Of a stretch of DNA of 64,000 nucleotides, positions 1 to 12,020 are shown piece by piece. This stretch comes from Liolophura sinensis (taxonomy: Eukaryota > Mollusca > Polyplacophora > Chitonida > Chitonidae). Position numbers and translations under genes: made by a program. How positions within the stretch are numbered: the stretch's first letter is position 1; each line of letters opens with the position of its first letter. The stretch lies in assembly GCF_032854445.1 (NCBI RefSeq), contig NC_088302.1, positions 19,461,338 through 19,525,337 of the forward strand, read 5' to 3'. The notes beneath the pieces are model-generated. The model had not been told where the DNA came from. It worked only from the letters and a program-made list of their open reading frames with translations, and made no database searches.

Positions 1-1941
1 GAATCAACTCTGCCGATATACAATGAATGCGGAACAAGGCTCAGACTGAGTCAGTGGTGAAGAATAGGCAAGAAATTCCAAGACAATCGTGGAAGCTAGT
101 GGAAAGTGGACCATTATTCTTCTGAACAGGCAGACACGTGTCCCAGAGGTATCCCGCCAGTGAGACCAAATTGTCACTTGGTAATGTGTATGCGCAGGCT
201 AAATCTTCCACGAATGACACGTTATGTTCCCTAACCTTACTAGTATCATAATGCAGAGGTGTTCTGCTGACCTACACCTTTTTACGTCCTTCACCTAGGG
301 GAATGTTTCGAGCTTTGATTCACGACCTCTGTTGACACGCTCATCTTGTTTCAGGCCTTTTCTCTGGAGAACCACCAAGTTAACGAAGACAACGAGTTGT
401 GGCTCCACAATAGTGTCCATTAATCATCCAGGAGCTACTGTCAAATCGGTCGTGGGATACGACTAACAACAAGCAATAAATTTGGTCTCCGTCACCGTGA
501 ACCAGAAACAAATTGGACATTTCTATCCCAAGCGTAGACAGATAAAAAGGCGATTAAGTTGGTAATCGCCTGGGTCCTATGTTCTAAACTGTTGTAAATA
601 CCAGATTTAACTTAAGTCAAGTCTTCAATTAAGTATTTAGCCCAAAAATAATTGCGTAACAGTATATTCATTACAAGAAACAACGGATGAATTAAATATT
701 ACAAAATAGATAATATTTAATATTCTAGCTGCGTATAGTTATACAACTGACAAACAAAACTTTACACACCATTCCTACATAATCCAGTCTCCTAGGCAGC
801 GTTTATATATAGTTTCTGCCTTGATCATGACAGTTGGCCGCTCTTTTTAGTCTCCGCAACAGAAATATAACCTGACATCAAATACATGTACCAGCTTTCA
901 CTTCTTTTCTGTTTGATATGGTTAATGGAACAGACAACAAATACAGCAGATAATCGTTCCTGCTTACATTTATGATAGTAAACATCGGCACAAGTACTTG
1001 AATGAAATCAGCAACCAAGAGTATCCACAACGATGTCCGTAAACATGTACATCATATTAATGTAGTCAGGAAAGAATCTATCAACGCTGAAAAATCCTTA
1101 CCCCCAACCCTTTAAAGTGAAACTCCAAATGAAACATTTGGCTCGGTCATATATGTATGGGAAGATTCATCAGTTGTGTCTCATCGCAAGACCGATTACC
1201 AAAGGTAGTGATATATGTCCCAGCTTTGAATGCTGAACAGTGTATGCTTAAGAACCATGATGTTTCATAAGAATGCACACATGCAATCAAATTTATACAA
1301 TGACGAACTGGCCTCTGGTGTTGAAAACTCCATGGTCCCTAATATTATAACACAGAAAGCACTGTGACGATTGAAAAACACTGAACAATTTGTCAGATCA
1401 CTGCTAACCTGCCGTCATTGCATCCACACCCTTGAATCAATCAGCAAACAAAAATGTAACTATTAAGTAACGGATGGAATCTCTGAATTTTCTCCCCACA
1501 ACCACTCATCCCATAGAAGGCATCCATTATTCAAGAAAACTGCTTATTGCCTATATATGCAAATTAGGCAATGCTGAACTCACAAACAGGCACAGCACTA
1601 GTTCAGATAAATGTGTAATGAAATTGTCAAAGAAGCCTTTCCTTCAATGATGGCAGATGTTATATTTAGTTACACCTGTGGATCTGTTATATACATTACA
1701 AAGAGATTCACCATGGAACAAACCAGCAGATATAAGCCCTGACAAAACGTGACATTTAATAGCCATAAGTAAAGTATGAGTCCACATGGGTCAACACACA
1801 GATCATCGCTGAAGAAATATTATTACACTTGGTCAGGACTAGGTATTCATTAAAACCCTGCAAAAATACATACTGTAGACTTTGCAATCAACAAATCTCA
1901 GGCAATCCTAACTTATTCAGTCCTAATTAAATAAATTCCTA
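1..1941. other. 3' flank of MTX1, no gene recognised
   Basis: This AT-rich stretch lies downstream of the MTX1 stop codon and probably includes its 3' untranslated region. I see no conserved coding exon on either strand and no clear interspersed element. I could not pick out a convincing AATAAA on the minus strand. A weak ATTAAA-like hexamer lies near 1754-1759, but the end of the transcript is not defined. Confidence 0.4.
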
Positions 1942-4900
1942 TCATTCGTCATGGTCTTCTGAATCATCATCGAATCCATTCAAAAGTTCACTGTCCTCAT
2001 CCGTGATTTCAATCTGCACCAGGCCGCTGAGTAACGCGTAACCTATCATGGCCGACAGGGCAAACAGTCCCGCTAGAATCATATTCCGCCGACGATGTGG
2101 GAAATCTAAACTCTCCATCTGCTGCTTTTTGGCTTCCGCTTCTTCCTGACGCTTCTTTTCTAGCTCTGAAAAATAAGCAATTTTCTTTTCCATATTCTGG
2201 ATAAAATGAAATTTATTTTATTCATAGTTTCGAGCACACCGGTTCCTGGCAAGGAACAGGAGGTGATAAATAACATGGTGCTTAATGGGCGAAATGCTGA
2301 TATTTGCCAATTCCTTAAGTACAACATACCACTGAAACTATCATCTTTGAAGGCTAGACAAATTTTGAATACTTTTCCAAAAAGAACTTCTTACTTAAAA
2401 GCCATATTTTTCATTTTTTATGCTACAATCTTCTTCGATGCCTATCGAACCTGGGATAAAGAGTGAGTTGATGATTGGCTCAGAGCAGCTATGACATCAT
2501 TGCAAAACTAGGAATTTTTTTTTCACTGGTGTTTTGAATGGTCCTTTCCGACATAACCATTAATTTTTCGTCTATACAACAGTGGTCAGTATTATGGGAG
2601 GTTGAAACCAGACCATTCTTCTTCGCCAGGTATCGGACACAACAAAGCTGCACGCAACCCAACAGGGGAGTTTCTAGTTAGAACTCTTTTTATCACTAAT
2701 GGTCAAATAAAAAAAAAAGTCCTACTTTACTAAGTGATCTGTCAGAAATGTTCATAGGCAATTACTTCCGGTTAAATATACTACAACAATATTATGAGCG
2801 TCTGAAAAATGGCTTCATAAAGTCATTTAAAGCAGTCAAACCTTGGAGAAAATTCAGGAGCTGAGCATTTATGCATGGTCCCTGAATGAAAGGGACCAAC
2901 ATTTTCAGCAAGTAACATGATGTTCTAGGTCTAGGCAACAGAAGATCTCAAAACTCCAATCCTGGACAAGGGTCAAATAATCAACAGTAGCATTAAACAA
3001 TGTGATCCAACGAGAGCCCCAAATGATGTTCATACTGTACTCATTAACCTCATGATGGCATTAAGCTACTCAACCATACTAACAGCCATTATTACACTGT
3101 GGCTTGCAGCAATTTATCTGTATGTCTGTTGATTAGCACATTTACAGAAAAAGTTACCCAAAGTGTGGATGAAATTTTGTGCACAGGTTGGCCTTGGGCT
3201 AAGGCCATAAAATTTTGGTGGAGACTGAGGTTCAGTAATTTTTCACAAGATTCTTTACCACTGACAGAAAAGCAATGATGTAGTATTGTTCCTATGACTG
3301 TAGGGTGGGATTTTGTACATTTAGATGCATCAGAAGTTTCTGCTCTAGAAGTGCCTTCTAGTTATTATTTGCTGACAAACTGACAGTTGTCATTAGAGAA
3401 ACAGCGAGAACTGAGATGTGAATTACCTTCTGGATCCAGAGGAAAGAACCTCTGTAGAACCCTTGTGCACAGAGTTGTAAGGTTCTCACATCCCCTAAGG
3501 TGGTTTTGTAACTGACTTCCCTGGAACGGAGCCTTAAGTAATGGAGCCAGGTAACCAAAGACCAGAGCATCCAGTGAGGACGGCCTGCCAAAACAACAAT
3601 CAACAGTCCCTGTCACTACCCTATTTGCCGCAAATATTCACATGAAAAATAGCTTTTTATATTTCAGGTCAAATGTAGGTCAGAAAAGATTATTCTGGTG
3701 CTCAAACTTGCGTTTTTCCAGGAAGATATCCTCCTACCTCCCAAACAAACAAATTTCAAAGGTGACAAGGTTTAGGCAAAATTTTGAACTCGGTCATATT
3801 TGGTGGAATAAGATTTACATGCTAGAACAACATTCACCATAATTAACTGCCTAATGCAAAACCAGGTTACTACAACTTACACTGGAACAAAATGTATGTA
3901 AAAGATCACAAAGATAATATTTTCACCTTCAAGCACGTTTCACTTGTGGCAATAATGAAATACATGTACACCTATTACATGGTCTTCAAAAACTACCTTG
4001 TTCGGAAGATAAAAAGGGAGATAACTCAAACAGAGTAAAACCAGGTAACTGGAATCAATAGTACACTTTTAGCACTTCCGTTTCTCGGGAAAATGAGTGT
4101 ATTTCAGGGTGTACAATCCTTTTTCGCTGCCAGTCTACCATTTCTGGCTTGGTATCAAAATGATGGAAACTTTGGGCTTTAATGATGAGTTTTAATGATG
4201 AAAGTCTAAAATTATGGGCAAGAGGACACAAGGAGAAAGGTAGTGATGAGGCTGCCAGTGATGTGCCCTTGGTGTTACTAGGCACTCCTCCCAGCTACTG
4301 ACACAGAAAGGTCGAGATTTTGACAGTCAACTATGTCAAGATTTTCATAGCTTCTTTCTCACATACTGGGAAAAGTATGCTCTAAAACTTTAATGCCCAT
4401 GGAATGTTTGGCGCTGAGTTACAGCAATAAACATTAACATAGTCGCTTATGGAAAATTAACAGGGGTCTAAGGCAACGAGAATATACCCACCAGATATGA
4501 GCAATAGACGACCTACTAACACACGGTACTCATGTCACCTACTCAGACATACAGTGGTAGATGTAACTGTACTTCAGTACTCTAATTCCTTAACCTTTTC
4601 GCATACTGAAAGAACAACTTTCTGCAACTTATGCACATTTATAAATAGATTTTGGAGACAAAACTACATTGGTTGGATTGGCTTTGCAAAAAGTATATTT
4701 TTATCAATCTACACAGAATAATGCCTTCAAAATATGCCTGAATAAACATGCTGCAATCAAGCGAAAAGGTTGAAGAATTACAGTATGTCAGTCACCAAAG
4801 GAGGCATTATTAAAACACAGCTAAACTTACATTTTCCCAAAGAAAAAATCTTGATCCCCTAACTTGTACGACAGATGATTTAAACACTCTTTAGCATCTT

Positions 4901-7900
4901 GATAGATCTGTAAAACAATAACAAAGAAATATACATCATTATGTTCCAGACAATAACACTTACATTCTCAACAGTGAAAAAGAGACCCACACACTATTCA
5001 GAATGACTTGCTACTGTTTTATCTGTTAATTTGTGGCAAATTATGACAGAACTGGATATTTATGATACTCTAAGACTATATATTTTCTTGTCATGGTTAA
5101 AATACTGTAATTCTATTATGTTTTTGGCAAGGATCCAGGAGAGTAAAAACGTTGGACTTAAACAATGTAGTAAAAAAAGCACATGTTTAAAACAACAAAA
5201 CTTCAAAGCATTGATAATGAATTAGAATCTGTTTCTACGAAGAAATTTCCCTTACCTTTCCTTCAATGTCTGCATCATTTAAATTGTCTGTTCTTTTTGC
5301 AAGAAATATCCTAGATTCCGCTCTTCTTTGCAATTTACCAGGGATGTAGAAGTTAAGAGGAAAAGGTGCTGCCTTTGCATACCAGGGTCTGGTCAAGTCA
5401 ACATAATTCTTCCCATCCATCCACCATGAATGTAACTGTTTAAAACAAAAAATACGATGACAAGGTAGCCCACATAAAGTTAATAATGCATCCCTTTCAT
5501 TTTGTGATGTTGCACAACCGAAACATCACTCACTAAGCAAAACCATGCGCCACTGAGACAACTGAAAGCACTGCCATGTTATCAATTTTAACCTATCAGG
5601 TGAACTATTTCTATAATTTGAGAAGGCACCTCTAACCGCTGACGTCATGGGGATGCTGTTTTGCATTTCAGCCATATGTGCATGGTGTACAAGTGATGCA
5701 ACACAACATTTAAGAATTCCAGATTAAAAGCTGATATATAAAGTTACAAAGCACCAAAAGAACCAAAAACCACCCCTCTTCCAAAATAGCTAAGTTATAT
5801 TATTTGCTGTCTTTCCTTTTAACATTACATAAATGCCATTCATGATGATGAGGATATATTCCAGGTACTCAGAAATTAGACAATACCTTTATTTCTATGA
5901 GCAATAAATGTGATTCCACTTGTCTAATAAAGCAAACTGTGCAAAAAGTGATTAGGTGGTGACAGATTAAATAATTTCAAATTTACCAAAACCACATTCT
6001 ATATGATGTACTTATCTGATGACATATTTATAGGTACATCAGTTTCCTCCTCACCAAGAAACCTTAAGAGAGCTTCATTAGATCACATTCTTATTACACA
6101 CATCATCAAAAGGTAACCATAAAGAAAACTGAAATTTCAACATGGACATTTACTATTTCATGTATCAACTCCGTGGGAAGAAAATCAATGGTTCTACAGT
6201 GAGGATCCTCTTATAGATGATCCACAGGAAGTGAACAGGATGCAGGCAGGGATTGGAGATAAAATCAAAGGTGACAGGGCAATGCATCAAAATACACATC
6301 AAAAATATCAAACCACCTTTAATTTAGAACTGTCAGTTAAAAACAGTAACCACCTGACTTGGAAATCTTATAATTTCATATTTATAAATAATTATTTGAT
6401 CAGTCTTTTCGATGTAAGTCAAGAATATTTCTTTCTTTTCCATGCACCCGATGGATACCCTAAATTAAAGCTAAAGTTAACACAATGCAAGCTGGAATTC
6501 AGCGCTTACCTTTTTTACTCATGCTCTGTATTCATTGGTTAAACACACCTGATCATATTTACTCTCAGGAACAAATGTTCTATGCAACACTTTTTCACAC
6601 AACGTTGACCATGAAGTCAACCATGAAGAATAAAAATCTAGAAACTGCTGGATGTTACATGCAGATCAAAAGAATTCGAAGGTTGTTCTGAACAGTAGTT
6701 CTTCACACAAATACACTGTCATCAAGAGTGCTTACCCATCATTCAGATGTAGATTTGTGGGAACAAGATGAAGCTCACTGGCAAGGTACGTGACTCCCAC
6801 CAGCGAGTGGTCAATGTTGCTGTTCATGTCACAGATGCCACTTTCACAGTGTGACCTTCACTGAAGATCACTTGTCTTCCGTTAATATTTCATCCAAGTC
6901 AGTCATCAAGTGTGGAGTTTGTCAGTAGCTTGCCAAAGGTTAAGGGTTTTATCTCAGCCTAACTCGTAAATATTTGTATGAGGTTTCTTCTCAAATAATG
7001 CAAAGTATCAAATCAACCTGACTCTTCCCATATGACTGCAGTATTGCTGACTAATATGACATAAAACACCAAAGCAAATAAATCATTTAAGGAGACTATA
7101 CTGGAAATTTTTGGCAAAAAAATTGGCCCACACAATTCCAATCAAATGTTTACTACATGTATTGTTTCAGCATAGTCCAAATAATTACCTTTCACAAAAT
7201 ATCAGCCCATCGCATTAACCCTTTTTCAAAAATTTAGAATATTTTTCACACTATAAATATTAGTTGTACAGGTAAGAGTCCGATATTTACTGAAAGGCAA
7301 TAATTTCAGTTATTCTTGGTAAGTACAAAAATTGGATACGGGTTTGTTTTTGGCAATAATCACCAGTATAGCCTCTTCAATATCCGTCTTAATATTCACT
7401 CACCACTGCAGGTAATAGCTTCTCTTCCAACATGGAGGAGAATGCAATCACATCAGCACTCTGTTTGTGGGTTAAATCAAAGTCAGTCCCCCAATTCTGT
7501 AGGAAGAGATGGAGAACTTTGTAAGAGATATTTCATGACTACAATTATCGTTGACATAAACGGTAACCTACAATAAGTATGCTGATTGTGGTAATAGTGG
7601 CCTTGTGGAACTAGACCCTTTGGGCCAGCTGTTTACAACAGCATTAGGTGTTCAAACAGATATTAACCTTGGTCCAGACTTTGACTACACCAATTTAATT
7701 GTTGTTTTACAGGCAGAATGCAGTAATTCCTCAACCTTTCCGCATATGAAAGAGCAATTTTCAGTGCAATTTATGCACACTTTTAATTTGATTTTAGTGA
7801 CAAAATAACTACATTGGCTGGAATGGTCAGTTTCCTGGGTTTCACAAAAAGTACAGTTTTATCAGTCAACACAGAATAATATGCCTTCAGAATATCCCTG

Positions 7901-10900
7901 AACACCTTGCAAATGTGTGAAAAGCTTGAATTACAGTAAATCTTTTTCCAAAGTCAAAGAAGGGTATACCGTGTTAAAAACTGAAACTTAAAAATGTGGA
8001 ATATTTTAACAATTTCCTCCTGATGACATGATCACAAACCTTTAAAAAATAGCAAAACCATAAAAATATCAAGATCTAACAAAATCAAAAAAGGTGAGTT
8101 TTTAGATTTATTTTCATTCCATTTTTGGATTTTTCAGCATCTTCTCTCCTATAAAACATAAATGAAAACTGTTGTCACCTTCACTGCGATTTACTTGTAC
8201 ATGCAAGCACCAACTTTATCATACACGTCTGATTTTGCTTCAAATACACTTACAAATACCCAGCCACTCACCAGTTTATCACTAAAAGATTATTTTTCTC
8301 TCTATCCAGTTCTGACAACACATTTGAACTATTTTTTTCAGATAGGACTGAAAAGTTACCTAATCAATGCTTAAATAGCCAATGAACACTCACAACGAGC
8401 TAAATAAAATAGGCAGATGAGTACAAACTTTCATTGTTCAACATGTTCAAACTGGAGGTGTGTCTTCATTAACATTAAAGCCACATACACAGAGACAGAA
8501 AGTTGACTACCCAGTTTCTTATCTCCAATGAAATAAACCAACCAACAAGTGAACAATAAATAGTCTCCCTAGTTAAAAACCCAACAAGTTCAGTAAAATT
8601 TGGCCTGTACTCATTTTTTCGCTTAATTCAGAGCTGCAGCTGTCACATGCTGTCACAGTAACTTTACAACAACACCTAGTCCATCTAGATGGACTCCGTG
8701 TGCTATTTTAATGTCAGTCTGACATTCATTGTGACAGGGAGTCCATTACAGCCTCTGAAAAAACACAGTCCCATCTCCTTCCAACTTATGTCAATCTACC
8801 TCAATTCCTCTGTTCATTTAAATGTAATTTTCCGGTGGAATCTTGAATACTATCATCGTAATTCATTATCCCCACTGATGAAACTAGTTAACTCACTGTC
8901 TTGTGGTAACACTGACTACTAGAGCTTTGGATGTATCGAGTGCCTCACCCTAGACAGCCATTTTGGAGCGTGACAAATGTAATGAGCACTGGCATTGAAA
9001 TCCTCCTGAAAACTATTACGTTTCCACTGCCCTCTGTTAGCACAACTCCATTCTTCTTAATTCAATCCAGAAAGTCATAAAAAAGAACTTCTATTTTTAG
9101 TGAAGGTAAGTTTGGGTGCCGTCAGCGCAGACTTCATCAAGACAGGTTCCATGGGGTTAGGAGACTAGATATCTACAGTAAATTTTTGGAGAGGCATGGA
9201 TGGACTGAAGTGTTACAAGGAATGTTAGAATTTTATTTATTTATTTGAATGGTGTTTTATGCCGTACTCAAGAATATTTCACTTACACGGCGGTGGCCAG
9301 CATTCTGGTGGGAGGAAACTGGGCAGAGCCTGGGGGAAACCCACCACCATCTGCAAGTTTCAGAACTTTAAACTAGCACAGTGGGTCCTTCTAGACAGAG
9401 CAAACCAACACCATGTTACCACTTATGATGGTAATGTCTTTTCTATTAGTCATTCTGGATGATGTTAATTAGTCATCTGTTTTCAGATTTATATTCTTTG
9501 ATAGCAAAGGTAGCACATGGGCCTCTTCATGAGGAGAGAATGTATCTGAATGAAATTTGCAAAGTGTTAAAAGACGTCATGTCTCAGTACCTGCTTCCTC
9601 AGGTAGCTGAATATGTCAGGAACTGTCGTTTCTAGGAATTCTCTGTGATAAAGCACTGGGAAATCTCCTGCAGAGACAAAAATCAAAAAGACACATATCA
9701 GATCATATACATGTCCAAAAAAAATAGAAAATAAGGATCTCAGGTGTAGCATGTCAATCAAGATAAAGTTTCTCAACTATGACGGCCTTTCTTGGGGGCC
9801 TGGAAATCACTTCAGACAACAAAGAACTGGTACTTATACAAAAGAAAAGTACCGTCAGTGTACTTTTATTTTTCTGTTCCATTTTAAAAGAATAATAAGA
9901 TTCCCATCTTTTATTTCATTGTCACAAAAAATGCAATAACCCAAGCTGGCTTCTATAAGTGCATCACAAAAGCTGTCAAAAACAATAGTTTACAACAGGT
10001 TAGCTTGGAACTCTTACCTGTTGGTGACCAAAGAGGGTTGCCTGATTTTTTTACTTTCACTGGTACACCAGAAAACTTACAATATGCCTGCAATCATAAA
10101 AATAGTGAACATGGAACATTTACTTACATTTAATAAATCTGACAAAGATGACATATTATGCAACCTTGTGGTTAACATAAAATATGATTCATGATATGGC
10201 TTACTGGTGTTAAGAATTTTGCCCTTATAAAACAGCATTCAGTTAAATGGTTGGAGAATACCAGCCTTCTCGGAGTAAACTACCAGCCTTTGGCATACAA
10301 CTGATAAGGATTCCTCCAAATTTAACCCCAAATTCTACCTGTAGAGCTACCTCAACTTGTAAAACAAGCTTGTGACTTTGGCAGACCCGTGAAACCCTAC
10401 AAACTTCATGTACAACCATATAAACTGCACAGCCAGGAAGGATAACCACTGTCACCAAGGCCCCAATAACTCTAGTTCTATGTCTATAACGGTGACATAC
10501 TACATGTATTTATTTATCTGACTGGTGATTTACACCGTACTGCCTTGCATTTGAAAAGGTGACTTGGCAAAGTCAGAATTTACATTCATGTTTCACAAAA
10601 AAAATCAGCTCTTAACGGATTAACCAGGCAAAAATAGTAATGAGGAACAATAAAATAAGCATTCTTTTGTTGAAGTAAGACACAAGAGGACAGCAAACTG
10701 GATCCAATATGTTCTGAAAATGTGACCTCTTTAAAATGTTTTTAAATGGCACGCTGAAAAGAACAAGCAAAATCATTAGGCGGTACAACAGTATGGCAGA
10801 TCTAGGCAGATTACCAGAAGAACATCTGAGGGACACAAAAATTCCCTGCCCATGATTAGGACTGAATCAACACCTATGTGCTCAGTAACTTAACGATGAA

Positions 10901-11712
10901 TTTTTACCTCAACTGTGCAAGTCACAAAACAATTATGTAGAACAATGTCTGCGATGTCACAGTGTTGCTATTGTAAAGTAGCACAGTCTTTAATGTGACT
11001 GAAAGCTGAAGAAAAAATATTTGGCATCAATACAGTGCGGTCAAGCTGCTGCTATCGGACGTCTGACAGGTCCCCATTAAACTGTTCGTATCAATCTAGA
11101 TTTATTTCGACTAGACCGCTGAGAGAACGACACCCCCACCCCCTACTTCTGTAATGTTTATCGTACATAATAGAATTCTCATTCGTCACATTCCAAATTT
11201 ACTGCATGTTACGCTTTTGGTGCTTGCTGTTCCCTGTGTCAAATGTTTCACGTGCTCAGTGCATTGTGATGTTGTTACAGAGGTTCAAGGGGAGGTAACT
11301 TCAAGCAAAATCCGCCGACTACATGCTGCACTCCGCGCGAAATAATCATGTTTTTACCGCTGCACTAGTGTAAAATTACGGTGTGCTCGCGCTACGCTGC
11401 ACTACACTGTAAGTGTTCGCAAAATTAAAAAGGAGTGGTATTATAAAGGTGTCTTCCAAGAACTTTGAAGACATTTACCTTGCGCAATGTGTAAAGACGC
11501 GCATTTTCGTGTGGCGGCTGACGAAATGTACATGTTTTTTGTGCATTGTGTACTGATGTACACTGCAAACATCGGAGTGCGTGAAAATGCCAAAAGCCTC
11601 TGGGTGAAGGGGGAAAAAATCAGTTTACCAGAACTGCCAGACAATTGGGGTCAACAGACGGTAAACCCCAATCACCTTTCCACACGTCCACTTGTATCAC
11701 GTCGTCTGCCAT
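1942..11712 (-). CDS. MTX1: Metaxin-1, eight coding exons, complete
   Basis: Mitochondrial outer-membrane protein that works with metaxin-2 and SAM50 in protein import and beta-barrel assembly (family knowledge). Minus-strand exons, each with GT-AG borders and consistent phase: 11629-11712, 10018-10087, 9591-9667, 7404-7496, 5256-5435, 4831-4907, 3427-3584 and 1942-2165, giving 963 nt and 320 aa. The human short isoform is about 317 aa. Landmarks are an N-terminal WKGDWGLPSVDPNCLAVL (Tom37/GST-N-like fold), the KNYVDLTRPWYAKAAPFPLNF block at residues 117-137 (GST-C-like), FFFGKMPSSLDALVFGYL near 188-206, a Lys/Glu-rich helix at 247-262, RRRN at 271-274, a membrane helix at about 275-297, and a 23-residue acidic tail. 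The start codon sits just before the conserved N-terminus. The last exon starts inside a longer open frame, at the acceptor TTATTTTTCAG. Introns hold two TIR elements (4578-4785, 7730-7939) and one SINE (9231-9368), and are otherwise unremarkable. Confidence 0.96.
4578..4785 (+). mobile_element. TIR element, about 208 bp, copy A
   Basis: The left end TCTAATTCCTTAACCTTTTC and the right end GAAAAGGTTGAAGAATTACA are imperfect inverted repeats flanked by TA. There is no coding capacity, so this is a MITE-like non-autonomous DNA element. The body matches copies at 7730 and 55501 in the same orientation, and those at 25057, 42309 and 42773 in the opposite orientation. It lies in the MTX1 intron between exons 6 and 7. 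Confidence 0.75.
7730..7939 (+). mobile_element. TIR element, copy B
   Basis: Same family as the element at 4578, in the same orientation. The left end is CAGTAATTCCTCAACCTTTC. The right end is degraded (AAAGCTTGAATTACAG), having lost part of the repeat. It lies in an MTX1 intron. Confidence 0.72.
9231..9368 (-). mobile_element. SINE (Nin-DC-like), 5'-truncated
   Basis: On the plus strand it reads from the TTTATTTATT tail through GGTGTTTTATGCCGTACTC and the AAGAATATTTCACTTACACG core to the GGGGGAAACCCACC body. The tRNA-like head is missing. It lies in an MTX1 intron between exons 3 and 4. Confidence 0.75.
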
Positions 11713-12020
11713 TTTCGCCTGTGATTCGTTTGACCTTTCAAGCGGAAGGACAAGATATGACAGAGCAGAAAGTTTTTCTACTGCAGGGATTTGCCCTTGA
11801 TCAAAACCATTCTTGGGTGTGTTTTATACATTCCATTATTGTATTGTAATTATATATTATTGAAATCAGCATATTTCTTGGACGAATATTTCACGAAACG
11901 AAAGGGTATATGTTTTATCACGGAAGCGCTTCCTGTAGTGCTTCGGCTGTACGCGCGGTGTATTCAAGGATCGATGAAATGTTGACGAGGAAGTGTTGAC
12001 TGTTAAAGTAGTTGGAAACA
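11713..12020. promoter_or_regulatory. Bidirectional MTX1/ADPGK promoter
   Basis: The start codons of MTX1 (minus) and ADPGK (plus) are 308 bp apart and point away from each other, so both promoters must lie here or overlap the first exons. The sequence has no obvious TATA box for either side. At 11921-11935 it has CGGAAGCGCTTCCTG, two head-to-head GGAA cores forming a palindromic ETS-type site. ETS/GABP sites are common in bidirectional promoters of mitochondrial and housekeeping genes (established knowledge); use of this one is inferred. Confidence 0.65.

Noticed and set aside
2166-2193. ATG and first codons (MEKKIAYFS) in front of the last MTX1 exon
   Set aside because: They lie upstream of the acceptor TTATTTTTCAG. 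Phase from exon 7 fits only a start at 2165.
2206-2466. 86-codon plus-strand open frame
   Set aside because: No recognisable family, AT-driven, and inside an MTX1 intron on the opposite strand.
11487-11849. 120-codon plus-strand open frame
   Set aside because: It is the antisense of MTX1 exon 1 and the shared promoter; the minus strand carries the conserved metaxin N-terminus.
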